The notes below the pieces were generated by a model. That model ran no database searches, was not told the origin of the DNA, and was given only the letters and a program-made list of their open reading frames with translations. A stretch of 64,000 nt of DNA from DASYXT01 sp035934555 (GTDB lineage: Bacteria; Verrucomicrobiota; Verrucomicrobiia; Limisphaerales; UBA8199). How positions within the stretch are numbered: position 1 is the first letter of the stretch; every line of letters begins with the position of its first letter. The stretch is taken from positions 24,935 to 88,934 of the forward strand of contig DASYXT010000080.1 of assembly GCA_035934555.1 (NCBI GenBank). Direction: 5' to 3'. Positions 9,010 through 17,448 of the stretch are shown here, piece after piece. The translations under genes were made by a program, and so were the position numbers.

Positions 9010-9855
9010 CTATTTTTGGGCGAGCTTGGCTTTTAGCTCGGTGATTTGCGCGTAAAGGGCCTGCGGGTGGGGGGACACCGCGGCGGCCATTTGCAGGTGG
9101 ATGACGGCGTCTTTGATGTCGCCGGTTTGCTCCTCCAGGTGCGCCAGGTTGATGACAATCTCCTCCTTGCTGTGATTATCGGGTTCCTTCTTGCCGCCTT
9201 CCTTCTCCTGCCAGCGGCGCAATGCCAATTCCAGCACATCCTGCGCGCGCTGGTCCTCGTGGAAGTTCTCGGCGTACACGTGCCCCAGTTCGAGCAGCAG
9301 TTCGTAGCTGTCTGGGTTGTCGCGCAGGCCGTCGCGAAGGAATTGTTCAGCCTCTTTGGGTTTACCCAACGCGCGTCGCAGCCAGTAAGACGCGACGGTA
9401 TAAGTATCGATCCGATGTGGATCCATAGCAGCGGAGAGCTTCAACCAGGGAAGGATTTCGCGTTCATTGCCGCCGGAAAGGTGAGTGTGCTGGGTGATCA
9501 TGAAATGGCGGCCGAACCGGTCGATCCAATCGGTCGGCGGCCCCAAGAAACTCATTTGCCGTTCATGCTCTTCTTCTTCTGGGCTGCCCTCGGTGGCCGT
9601 CATATGCTGGCTGTTCTTGGGCGCCGCCGCCTGGTCCCACACTGAGGGATAATAGCCGCTGTGAAAGGAAACATCGGCTTCGACGAACAGTTGATTAGCG
9701 AAAATCCGCCGGCTATCCCCCAGTAAAATATTGAGCACGCTGTCGTTGTGCTCGGCGGCAAGCAGGGCGACCGCGCGGGGCTGGAGATAGGTCGCGACGC
9801 TCAGGCACGCCGTGCCCACCAGCAGCAAGAGCGACCAGGGAGCAGGCTGTTTCAC
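9010..9855 (-). CDS. Membrane-anchored TPR-repeat protein of an ABC export operon
   Basis: The 281-residue product starts MKQPAPW, has one hydrophobic segment (SLLLLVGTACLSVATYL) serving as signal anchor, and then helical repeats of tetratricopeptide type, clearest at LGKPKEAEQFLRDGLRDNP and in the C-terminal 120 residues. TPRs normally mediate protein-protein contact, here probably on the periplasmic side. The GTG start at 9855 overlaps the stop of the upstream permease in the four bases GTGA. A start at 9954 is possible but would overlap the permease by about 100 bases. It is the last gene of the operon. A middle stretch rich in Glu (SPEEEEHERQ) has no recognised function. Confidence 0.8.
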   Translation of the reverse strand: MKQPAPWSLLLLVGTACLSVATYLQPRAVALLAAEHNDSVLNILLGDSRRIFANQLFVEADVSFHSGYYPSVWDQAAAPKNSQHMTATEGSPEEEEHERQMSFLGPPTDWIDRFGRHFMITQHTHLSGGNEREILPWLKLSAAMDPHRIDTYTVASYWLRRALGKPKEAEQFLRDGLRDNPDSYELLLELGHVYAENFHEDQRAQDVLELALRRWQEKEGGKKEPDNHSKEEIVINLAHLEEQTGDIKDAVIHLQMAAAVSPHPQALYAQITELKAKLAQK

Positions 9856-10631
9856 AGGTTTAGGGGTTTGCGGCGAAACACCATCCAGGTCGCCACCAGC
9901 AACACCGCCGAGTACAGCCCGGCATAGAGCGTTGCCAGCGCCCAATAACTCCAACCGACCAGCGCGTGATCGTAAATCACAAAGTCCCGGATATCAAACC
10001 ATTCCAGGTGCGGCATGGAAAAGTAGAATGCATAGACCATTGTTCGGAGCGGCTCGGCCTCGCGCAGTGCCAGCTTGTTGAGATGGCCGCCCAGCAACAA
10101 AATTCCGCCGATGATGACCAGGCAGGTGGTCGCATTCGAAGAGGGCGCGGTGAACACCACCGATCCCAACAGGACCAGCGCCAGCACGATTCCCAACATC
10201 CACCATTGCAGCCACGCGGCCTGGAAGTACAACAACAAGGGCCAATGACTGTCGCGCGAGCCGGCGATCACCGCGAAAAATGTGTAAAAAACCAGCAGCG
10301 CCAAGCCGCAGGCCAGCCAGCACCCGAAAAACTTCCCCGCCACCACCTGGCCGCGCGAGACCGGTTTGGCCAGCAAAGGGAAAATCGTGCGGCTCTCGCG
10401 TTCGGCATGGATTTGCCGTGCCGCGATTCCCACCGCCACTACCAACCCGCAAATCCAAATCAACAGCAGGCAGGTTCCCTTGATGTAGCGAACGATGTGC
10501 GAATCATTGAAGAAGTTCATCGAGGCCATCAGCAGCGTGATGACCGCGGTCAGCACGAACAGGACGTAAAAATCCTTCCGGCGATACATTTCCTTAATCA
10601 CCACTCCGGCTAAAGCGAAGACGGTATTCAT
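9852..10631 (-). CDS. ABC-2 type transporter permease
   Basis: A 259-residue integral membrane protein with about six hydrophobic segments (for example LFVLTAVITLLMASM, LLLIWICGLVVAVGIAA, VLALVLLGSVVF, LVIIGGILLL). It contains the segment RESRTIFPLLAKPVSRGQVVAGKF typical of ABC-2 permeases such as those of the NosY/Gld group. It is presumed to form the channel with the ATPase encoded just upstream, whose stop overlaps this ATG (ATGA). The exported substrate is unknown. Confidence 0.88.
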   Translation of the reverse strand: MNTVFALAGVVIKEMYRRKDFYVLFVLTAVITLLMASMNFFNDSHIVRYIKGTCLLLIWICGLVVAVGIAARQIHAERESRTIFPLLAKPVSRGQVVAGKFFGCWLACGLALLVFYTFFAVIAGSRDSHWPLLLYFQAAWLQWWMLGIVLALVLLGSVVFTAPSSNATTCLVIIGGILLLGGHLNKLALREAEPLRTMVYAFYFSMPHLEWFDIRDFVIYDHALVGWSYWALATLYAGLYSAVLLVATWMVFRRKPLNL

Positions 10632-11389
10632 GCGCAGAGGGCGGGTTGCGGCTGGTAGCCGATAATATTGAGGAAAATCTTTTCCAGGTTGGCCTGGTGT
10701 TGCTCGATGAGGTCGCTGACGCGGCCCTCGACCATCAGCCGGCCCTCGTTGATGATGGCCACCCGGTCACACACAGTTTCCACCTCGCCCAGTTCATGCG
10801 AGCTGAAGAAGACGGTCTTGCCCTGGTTCTTCAGGCGTTGGATGATCTCGCGGACCTTCATGCGCCCGATGGGGTCCAGGCCGCTGGTCGGTTCGTCCAG
10901 GATGAGCAAATCCGGGTCGTTGATGAGCGCCTGGGCCAGGCCAACCCGCTGTTGCATGCCTTTGGAGTAGGTCTTGATGGGACGCTTGCGGGCATGGTCC
11001 AATTCGACCAGGCGCAGCAATTCGTCGATACGCCGGTCCCTTTCGGCGCGCGGAATGCGGAAGATGCGCGCATAGAAGCGCAGCAACTCCTCGGCCGTGA
11101 GAAATTTGTAATAATAAGTCAGCTCGGGCAAATAGCCGATGCGCTGGCGTGCGATCGGCTGGCGCACGTCCACGCCGAATAGGAACGCCTCGCCGGCAGT
11201 CGCATTAACGAACCCCAGCAGCACGTTCATGGTGGTGGTTTTGCCGGCGCCATTCGGTCCCAGAAAGCCAAACACCTGGCCCGCCTGAACCTTTAAATTC
11301 AAACCGTCCACAGCCACTTTGCGGCCCGTACCCGGCCCCTTGGCCTTGAATTCGACGCGCAGATTTCTGGTTTCGAGAATTGTTTCCAT
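10628..11389 (-). CDS. ABC transporter ATP-binding protein
   Basis: The nucleotide-binding subunit of an export-type ABC transporter. It shows Walker A GPNGAGKTT, the signature variant YSKGMQQRVGLAQAL in place of LSGGQ, Walker B LLILDEPTSGLDP, and the H-loop FFSSHELGE. The YSKGM signature is common in ABC-2 partners of the CcmA/NatA type. The ATG at 11389 is preferred to an in-frame TTG at 11401 because a good promoter (TTGTTT, 16 bases, TATACT) ends about 25 bases upstream. The gene overlaps the next permease by four bases, which suggests translational coupling. Confidence 0.93.
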   Translation of the reverse strand: METILETRNLRVEFKAKGPGTGRKVAVDGLNLKVQAGQVFGFLGPNGAGKTTTMNVLLGFVNATAGEAFLFGVDVRQPIARQRIGYLPELTYYYKFLTAEELLRFYARIFRIPRAERDRRIDELLRLVELDHARKRPIKTYSKGMQQRVGLAQALINDPDLLILDEPTSGLDPIGRMKVREIIQRLKNQGKTVFFSSHELGEVETVCDRVAIINEGRLMVEGRVSDLIEQHQANLEKIFLNIIGYQPQPALCA

Positions 11390-11414
11390 GCCTGAAGGCA
11401 AATTCGCGTTTGTT

Positions 11415-11442
11415 AGTATATGGGCTCTCAGGTGATAAACAA
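11415..11442 (-). promoter_or_regulatory. Candidate promoter of the ATPase gene
   Basis: On the minus strand TTGTTT (11442-11437) is followed after 16 bases by TATACT (11420-11415). Transcription would begin near 11408, leaving a leader of about 18 bases before the ATG at 11389. It lies in the 256-base gap separating the large permease gene from the ATPase gene, so the last three genes of the cluster could be expressed independently of the first two. Confidence 0.45.
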
Positions 11443-11645
11443 CCCCTGTTTAGCAGCAAATCGATTGCCAAACACCGGCAGACAACGTACCGCAGATTTT
11501 GCATCCGCGATTGTGCGGGTTTCTTAAGCTGCAACGCGGCAGTTGGTTCTGGTGCGCTGCCGATGCCAAATCGGCGAATACAGCGGATCCGGGATCTGCT
11601 GGTTTGTCTTTTTCTGAGACGGGATTGGCCAAGGGCAAGGCATCC

Positions 11646-13334
11646 TCACTTAACAACTGCGGGTGTGGGATAGGCGCCGGGCGGTTCGATGCTGCCCGCC
11701 AGCCGGCGCCAAAAACCCGTCCGCCCGGCAAACCGATCCTGGGCCACCCAACGAAATCGCGTCAAAAGCATATGCCGCGCATGCAGCGCAAAGCCCACAT
11801 CCGCCGCCAGGCCCAGCACAAACCATAACCCGAGCCAAAAATGCCAGCTCCAATCCGGTTCCTGCGGCTGGCGCGCCACATACCACAGCACCATCGCCAG
11901 CACAACCGCGCCGTAAGCCACCCAGGGGCAAAAGAAAATTCGGACCAGGCTGGCGCTGGCGGCGCGAGACGATGTGCGGGCCGTTAGTCCCTGCCACATA
12001 CCTACCCAATAAAGCGCGACGCAATCGGCTACCAACATGATCATACCCCCCCACCAAAAACAGTTCGCCGCCCAATGCCCGTCCGGATCAGGGGCGATTG
12101 AAAACGTCCCATACCAAAACACGAGCTCAACAACCAGGACCGTTGCGAGCGGCGCGAAAAACTGGCGCCAGAGTGCCAGCCATTGGCCGCGCAAGATGTC
12201 GGCGACGCTCAGAGGTGTCGAGAGGAGTAATTCCAGGGTGCCGGCGCGGCGCTCGTCGGCCAGTGGTCGTGAGCTTTCCGCGGCGATCCAACACCGCAGC
12301 GTCAGGTTCAGAAACAGCGCCGTTGTGACATAAACACTGGGGTCGAGCCATGCGCGCCGATATTTCGCCAGACCCCAAATCCAAACGCAGGCGGTGACCA
12401 GCAGCACACCCCAGACGAGCGCCGGTTTGAACCGCAACCGTGAGGTCAGCCAAAAAAAGGGATTTTGAGCCAGCAATCGCTGGCGGAAAGTGACGCGCTC
12501 GTCGAGTCTGCCGTAGGTCCAGAACTGCCAGCGTTCGTGCCAGCGTAGCCGGCGAACATCCGCGGGCCGATCCTGCCAGGAATGCGGTGCCGCCACGCAG
12601 GCCAGCAGTAACGCGGCCCATGCTAAGGCGTGCAAAACGGCGAGCGAATACCAGAACTTGTCGGGGTTGGGCGTGAAGTTCTGCGCGAATGCGAGCGCAA
12701 AGGTGAATCCGGGGCTGGGCAGGAAAAAAAGCCAGAGCACTCGGCCGCTCTTATCCCACAGGGAGAGGAGTCCGCCGAGCGCGGGCATGCCTCCTGCCGC
12801 CAGCAGCAGCAGCAACAGCGTGGTGCCTCGGGCCTTTTGGCCGGAGCGGCTCAAAGCCGAGATGCCGATGCCCAGTGAAAGGGAGAAAAACAGTGTGTTG
12901 AGGATCACCAGTGCCATGCGTCCGAATTCGCCGAGGCTGACGCCACCCATCAGCAAAGGAATCGCCATCATCGGCAATGCGGCCGCAACGGCATAAAACG
13001 CGTTCACCGAACCCGCCACCAACTTCCCAATCACGACATCGTACCCGCGTAGATCGGTCAGGAACAGCAGACCCAACGTGCCTTCCCGCTTTTCCTCGCT
13101 CAGGCAGTCAGCCGTTGCGCGCACTCCGCTGAATAGCGCATAGGCCACCGCGCTGCCGGTGAGCACACCAAATAGCGTCAGCGAAACGAACCGTGGCGCC
13201 TCGTCGCGCAACATCAGGAATAACCACACTCCTAATAAGATGACCACCAACGCCGCCCCGCTCCGCAGCCAATAAGTGCCCCAGCGCCGTGAGGCCACCC
13301 GCAGTTCCCGGCTGACAATGGGCAGGAACGTCAT
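11646..13334 (-). CDS. Large ABC-2 type permease-like membrane protein
   Basis: A 562-residue protein with roughly twelve hydrophobic segments, about double the usual ABC-2 permease, so it looks like two permease halves fused. The first half begins FLPIVSRELRVASRRWGTYWLRSG and contains LSEEKREGTLGLLFLTDLRGYDVVIGKL. The second half has the parallel ADERRAGTLELLLSTPLSVADILRGQ. Both match the cytoplasmic loop of ABC-2 permeases (E-R/K-x-G-T-L-x-L-L). It probably works with the ATPase encoded 256 bases downstream. The start ATG lies nine bases after the small lipoprotein gene. The substrate is unknown. Confidence 0.85.
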   Translation of the reverse strand: MTFLPIVSRELRVASRRWGTYWLRSGAALVVILLGVWLFLMLRDEAPRFVSLTLFGVLTGSAVAYALFSGVRATADCLSEEKREGTLGLLFLTDLRGYDVVIGKLVAGSVNAFYAVAAALPMMAIPLLMGGVSLGEFGRMALVILNTLFFSLSLGIGISALSRSGQKARGTTLLLLLLAAGGMPALGGLLSLWDKSGRVLWLFFLPSPGFTFALAFAQNFTPNPDKFWYSLAVLHALAWAALLLACVAAPHSWQDRPADVRRLRWHERWQFWTYGRLDERVTFRQRLLAQNPFFWLTSRLRFKPALVWGVLLVTACVWIWGLAKYRRAWLDPSVYVTTALFLNLTLRCWIAAESSRPLADERRAGTLELLLSTPLSVADILRGQWLALWRQFFAPLATVLVVELVFWYGTFSIAPDPDGHWAANCFWWGGMIMLVADCVALYWVGMWQGLTARTSSRAASASLVRIFFCPWVAYGAVVLAMVLWYVARQPQEPDWSWHFWLGLWFVLGLAADVGFALHARHMLLTRFRWVAQDRFAGRTGFWRRLAGSIEPPGAYPTPAVVK

Positions 13335-13343
13335 CTCACACCA

Positions 13344-13715
13344 CTACCGGTCGCGGACCGCGTCGCCGACCGCCGCATCACCCGTGGTGATATTGCCGAC
13401 GATGTTGTCTTCCTGTTGCGGGCCGGTCACAGTGATTTCACCTACCTTCAACCCGAGGTGGTACACATTCAACTGCTGGCCGAGAGGCGGCAGCCGGCCG
13501 ACGGGGAAATTCAGCACGGCGAACCGGCCGTCGTGGTTCACCAGCGCAACCCTGCCCGCCAATGTCGTATCCGGTGTGACGATCAATGCTGAGGAGTTGG
13601 TTGAGCCTAGCGCAGTGAACGCGCTCCCTGACGAGCGCGGCTGATTTTGTGCGTGGCGGTGACTGCAGCCCGCCAGCAGAAGGGCGCTCGCCATCCATGC
13701 ATAAGCAATGCGCAT
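13344..13715 (-). CDS. Small predicted lipoprotein heading the ABC cluster
   Basis: The 123-residue product starts MRIAYAWMASALLLAGC, a lipoprotein signal with lipidated Cys at residue 17. The rest is soluble, with VALVNHDGRFAVLNFPVG, LPPLGQQLNVYHLGLKVGEITVTGPQQEDNIVGNI. This beta-rich pattern resembles small barrel domains seen in secretion and flagellar assembly accessory proteins, but I cannot name a family. The frame stays open upstream to 13874, through an 11-bp tandem repeat, so the ATG at 13715 with its clean signal peptide is chosen. Nine bases separate it from the large permease gene. Confidence 0.75.
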   Translation of the reverse strand: MRIAYAWMASALLLAGCSHRHAQNQPRSSGSAFTALGSTNSSALIVTPDTTLAGRVALVNHDGRFAVLNFPVGRLPPLGQQLNVYHLGLKVGEITVTGPQQEDNIVGNITTGDAAVGDAVRDR

Positions 13716-13813
13716 GGTTGTCAGTAAAAGACGGGCCGCACTCCAGGTCAACTCGCAAACTGAGTGTGAGCACCCATCCTCAACCCATCCTCGCCACGCC
13801 GCCCTCTTCCAGA

Positions 13814-13868
13814 CGTCCTCCCAACGTCGTCCCAACGTCCCCCCATCGTCCTCCCATCGTCCTCCCGC
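13814..13868. repeat. 11-bp tandem repeat, five units
   Basis: Five consecutive 11-base units of consensus CGTCCTCCCAT run from 13814 to 13868 (variants CGTCCTCCCAA, CGTCGTCCCAA, CGTCCCCCCAT, CGTCCTCCCAT, CGTCCTCCCGC). The strongly strand-asymmetric pyrimidine run lies between the divergent lipoprotein and rhodanese genes. The 11-base period puts all units on one face of the helix. Confidence 0.85.
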
Positions 13869-13981
13869 CGTCATGCTCCGCTACTGCCCTGCTCTCAACA
13901 TCACGTTGATTCCCCTAGCGGATGCGGGTTTAGGCAATGACCGGACATTGACGAGAGAGCCTACTGGACTACTCTCTGTCC

Positions 13982-14368
13982 ATGGATCATGCGCCTGGAT
14001 TTCTGAAGCTGGTAAATGAGGAACGCCCTTATGTGAAGGAATTAACGGTGGAACAGGCCCGTGAGCACCTGGGCCGCAACACGCAAGCCATTTTGCTGGA
14101 CGTCCGTGAGGACCATGAATGGGAGAAACAGCATGCCGCGCAAGCTATTCACCTGGGCAAAGGCATCCTCGAACGCGATTTGGAAAACACCATTCCAGAT
14201 TTTGACCGCGAGATCATCATGTACTGCGGCGGCGGTTATCGGTCGGTGCTGACGGCTGCCGTGGCGCAGCGAATGGGTTATCGGAATGTATTCTCGCTGA
14301 TCGGCGGCTACAAAGCGCTCGTCCAAGCCAACTGGCCGATGAAAAGCGGCCCGGCGCGCGGACTTTAG
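13982..14368 (+). CDS. Rhodanese-like single-domain protein
   Basis: A 128-residue rhodanese-homology protein, likely cytoplasmic. It contains ILLDVREDHEW, the start of the domain, and the active-site loop MYCGGGYRS with the persulfide-forming Cys near residue 81. A Cys loop of six residues fits single-domain rhodaneses that transfer sulfur from thiosulfate or protein persulfides. The physiological acceptor is unknown. The last five codons (Ala-Arg-Gly-Leu-stop) are provided by the left arm of an inverted-repeat element that starts at 14353, so the C-terminus has been rewritten by that element. Confidence 0.9.
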   Translation: MDHAPGFLKLVNEERPYVKELTVEQAREHLGRNTQAILLDVREDHEWEKQHAAQAIHLGKGILERDLENTIPDFDREIIMYCGGGYRSVLTAAVAQRMGYRNVFSLIGGYKALVQANWPMKSGPARGL

Positions 14369-14458
14369 TCCGCAGCAATCCCCAGTCGCCAAGCACAAGC
14401 CTGCGCGGCGGAGTATTTCTGTCACCCGCACGTTGCTGCGGACTAAAGTCCGCGCGCC
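14353..14458. repeat. Inverted-repeat element, copy 2 (best preserved)
   Basis: The left arm at 14353-14378 and right arm at 14433-14458 are perfect reverse complements over 26 bases, with cores GCGGACTTTAGTCCGC and GCGGACTAAAGTCCGC. Each core is itself a 7-base palindrome around two central bases, so the element can form either one long stem or two short ones. The 54-base interior has no gene. The left arm overlaps the end of the rhodanese gene and carries its TAG stop. Confidence 0.9.
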
Positions 14459-14474
14459 GATTTCCGCGCTCCAG

Positions 14475-17156
14475 TTACTTCGCCACGAGCTTTACCTGCG
14501 CGCCCTGGAGTCGATCCGAGCCGGCTTTGAGAAGGATCGAGCCCGGCTTGCCGGTGGACCGCACGATCACGAGACACAAACCGTTAAACGCATTGCGCTC
14601 CGAAGCCTGGAAGGGTTCGAAACTGGTTGGGTCGCCGTTATCCACCGCGACGATCTCACCGGGGCCCGTGACGGCAAAGGTGACATGATTGTTGGCGCGC
14701 GGCACAACGTGCCCATTATCATCCGCGATCGAAACGGTCACAAATGACAAATCGTGTCCATCGGCGTTGATTTTAGCGCGGTCCGGGTTGAGCAACAGCC
14801 TGGCCGGGTCGCCGGTTGTCGCGACGGCATCATGCGCCCAAACCATCGCGCCTTTATAAGCCAGCACCTTGAGTTCGCCCGGCTCATAAGCCACGTCCCA
14901 CGTTAGGCGATAATCATACGGCCCGCGCTTTTTCCGGCCCAAGGAACGGCCGTTGAGGAATAGTTCGGCTGAATCGCCGGAGGTATAAACCTGCACGGGA
15001 GTGACCTGGCCGACGCGGTCCGGCCAGTTCCAATGCGGTGAAATGTGGGCCATGTGCAGCTCAGGGCGCCAACGCGCCTGATATAAGTAAAACCGGTCCT
15101 TCTTAAACCCGGCGAGGTCGATGATGCCGAAATAAGAACTGCGCGATGGCACCAGGATTTTGCCGGTGTCCTTCAGTTCCTGTTCCATCTTCGCGCGCAC
15201 CGCCGGGTCGGTAAACGTCAGCATGTGCCGGGCATCGCCGTTGTAGGGCGTCGGCTCGCCGAGGTAATCGAACCCGGTCCAGACAAATTCTCCGGCCATG
15301 AACGGCGCTTCGTCCTCGCCGTGGAATTCAGTGTCCGGAATGGTCGCCCAGCGCGGCGCATATAAATCGTACGAGCTGACTTGGAAATCGGCTTTGCCGT
15401 CGCTCTTATTAGTGCTGACCGGGAAGAAATACTCACCACGCGTGCTGATGCAGGAGGCTGTCTCGCTCCCAAATAACGGGATGTCGGGGTTGGCATCACG
15501 GAATTTGCCATACTCATTGGGCTTATAGTTATACCCAAACACATCGACGATCTTTTGGAATCCGTTGTAACCCGCCTGCGTCTCGTTGCAAGCCGCGGTC
15601 ACCGGGCGCGTGCGGTCTTCTGAGCGGACGATGCTGGCCAGTTCCGCGGCGACCTTGTGCCCCTGGGGTGAACCCTGCTCGGGGATTTCGTTGCCGATAC
15701 TCCAGAGCACGACGCAGGGATGATTCCAATCCCGGCGCACCAGCGCACGCAGGTCTTTTTCGTGCCAATCAGGAAAGAGCAGGTGATAATCGTTCTGCGT
15801 CTTGCCGCGCACCCAGCAGTCAAACGCCTCGTCCATCACCACAAAGCCCAGGCGGTCGCACAGATCCAGCAGCTCGGGCGCCGGCGGGTTGTGGCTGGTG
15901 CGCAGCGCGGTGCAGCCCATCTCGCGCAGCAATTCGAGTTGCCGCTGCAGCGCGCGGGCGTTGATAGCGGTGCCCAGCGCGCCCAGGTCATGATGATCGC
16001 AAACGCCGTTTAGCGGAACACGCTCGCCGTTTAACAGAAATCCATTGTCCACCGTGAACTGAATTTTGCGAATGCCGAACGGCGTTTCATAGGAATCCAC
16101 AATCCGGCCGTCTTGTGAGACGGTCGTGACGGCAACGTATCGGTTTGGACTCCGGATGCCCCACAACTTCGGGTTCCGGACCGCAACGGTGGTGGTGCCA
16201 TTGCCGGTTGCACCCGGCGCGAGCTTTAGGTTTACGGTTTCCATGCTCGCGACCGGTCGCCCAAGCCGCGTTCCGTCGCCGTTGGCCTCATAGAGCAGCG
16301 TATCCACTTGCACTTGCGCCTCGGCCGCCGCCTGGTTTTGAACCGTCGCGCGAAGCCGCACGGTCGCCGACTCGCGCGTCACTTCGGGCGTCGTGATATA
16401 CGTGCCCCAATGCGCCACATGCACTGGCGCGGTCTTCACCAGCCAAACGTTCCGGTAAATGCCGCCGCCCGGATACCAGCGGGATGAGTTGGGCGGATTA
16501 TCCAGGCGAATCGCGATCACATTATCCGCGCCGGGTTTCAGCAACGGCGTCAGATCAAGCTCCCAGGAGGAATATCCATAGGGCCAGCCACCGGCGAATT
16601 GGCCGTTCACCCACACCGCCGCGTAAGCCATCGCGCCATCGACGTCCAAAAAAATCTGTTTACCGGCATCGGACGCGGCGAGTTGGAAATGTTTGCGGTA
16701 CCACGCGACCCCCCACCAGGGCAGCTTGCCGGTTTCGCCCGAGTAGGCCTGATTGAACGGCCCTTCAATACCCCAATCATGCGGCAGGGTCACGGCGCGC
16801 CAGGCGCTTTCATCACACATCGCCTGAACGTAGGCGACGTCGCCGCCCGGATTGCCCTGCGGCCGCTCCGGAGAGCGAGTGTTCCGGCTCAATTCGGCGC
16901 CGGTCGGCAGCAGCCATGGCTTGAGAGATTGGTAGTCGAGCTTGGTCGTGCTGCCCGCCGGATCGCCTTTGATGAATTTCCAATCGGCGTTAAACGAGAG
17001 CCGCTCGCGCGGCGAGGAGAAATCGGCGGCGTTCGCGCTGAGTGCGCCGGCCGCCAGCGCCGCGCACAGGACGAAGCTGGACCACTTTCGTGGTTCGATT
17101 TGAGGAACGGCAGGGTTTTGCTCAAAAACTTGCGGGGAAAATTTCAGGAGCCACAT
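14475..17156 (-). CDS. Exported glycoside hydrolase family 2 (beta-galactosidase-like)
   Basis: The 893-residue enzyme has a signal peptide (hydrophobic SSFVLCAALAAGALSANA, residues 26-43), so it acts outside the cytoplasm. GH2 domains follow in order: a jelly-roll sugar-binding domain with LPHDWGIEGPFNQ, an Ig-like domain, and a TIM barrel with ALRTSHNPPAPELLDLCD. The acid/base Glu is in WSIGNEIPEQG (near 489) and the nucleophile Glu in PLFGSETASC (near 563). C-terminal Ig-like domains (AELFLNGRSLGRKKRG and a last invasin-like one) match the long GH2 beta-galactosidases of polysaccharide degraders. The terminal sugar removed is not certain. Transcription is divergent from the giant Gly-rich protein gene, with twin palindromes about 100 bases upstream. 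Confidence 0.92.
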   Translation of the reverse strand: MWLLKFSPQVFEQNPAVPQIEPRKWSSFVLCAALAAGALSANAADFSSPRERLSFNADWKFIKGDPAGSTTKLDYQSLKPWLLPTGAELSRNTRSPERPQGNPGGDVAYVQAMCDESAWRAVTLPHDWGIEGPFNQAYSGETGKLPWWGVAWYRKHFQLAASDAGKQIFLDVDGAMAYAAVWVNGQFAGGWPYGYSSWELDLTPLLKPGADNVIAIRLDNPPNSSRWYPGGGIYRNVWLVKTAPVHVAHWGTYITTPEVTRESATVRLRATVQNQAAAEAQVQVDTLLYEANGDGTRLGRPVASMETVNLKLAPGATGNGTTTVAVRNPKLWGIRSPNRYVAVTTVSQDGRIVDSYETPFGIRKIQFTVDNGFLLNGERVPLNGVCDHHDLGALGTAINARALQRQLELLREMGCTALRTSHNPPAPELLDLCDRLGFVVMDEAFDCWVRGKTQNDYHLLFPDWHEKDLRALVRRDWNHPCVVLWSIGNEIPEQGSPQGHKVAAELASIVRSEDRTRPVTAACNETQAGYNGFQKIVDVFGYNYKPNEYGKFRDANPDIPLFGSETASCISTRGEYFFPVSTNKSDGKADFQVSSYDLYAPRWATIPDTEFHGEDEAPFMAGEFVWTGFDYLGEPTPYNGDARHMLTFTDPAVRAKMEQELKDTGKILVPSRSSYFGIIDLAGFKKDRFYLYQARWRPELHMAHISPHWNWPDRVGQVTPVQVYTSGDSAELFLNGRSLGRKKRGPYDYRLTWDVAYEPGELKVLAYKGAMVWAHDAVATTGDPARLLLNPDRAKINADGHDLSFVTVSIADDNGHVVPRANNHVTFAVTGPGEIVAVDNGDPTSFEPFQASERNAFNGLCLVIVRSTGKPGSILLKAGSDRLQGAQVKLVAK

Positions 17157-17258
17157 AATTTCAACTGCCCGCGAGATTGCAGCGAAGAGGCAAACCTGTC
17201 AACGCGTGTTTGGGTGGGTTTGGTCGATACCGATTCCGGCGAGGCTCGGCAAAAGGAT

Positions 17259-17295
17259 GCGTGATTCTCACGCACTGCGCGTGAAACTCACGCGC
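17259..17295. promoter_or_regulatory. Twin palindromes, operator-like
   Basis: GCGTGA-TTC-TCACGC at 17259-17273 and GCGCGTGA-AAC-TCACGCGC at 17277-17295 are both perfect dyads with three-base centres and share the half-site GCGTGA. Their centres are 20 bases apart, about two helical turns. They lie in the 292-base divergent region between the GH2 gene and the Gly-rich protein gene. This fits a pair of binding sites for a dimeric repressor, though the regulator is unknown. Confidence 0.55.
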
Positions 17296-17448
17296 GTTCG
17301 CAACACATCGACGGCAGATTTCAGTTGGTTCAAGCAGGAACGACGGTTGGTACTGCGTGTGCTAGTCCCCCATATTCATTGACACCGGAAGCGTGTTATG
17401 TCATGGTTGGCACGCTGGCTCCGGTTGCAAAGAGCTCAACATTGCCTT

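Noticed and set aside
17259..17295. Reading the twin palindromes as parS
   Set aside because: The half-site GCGTGA with three-base centres does not match the 16-bp parS consensus.
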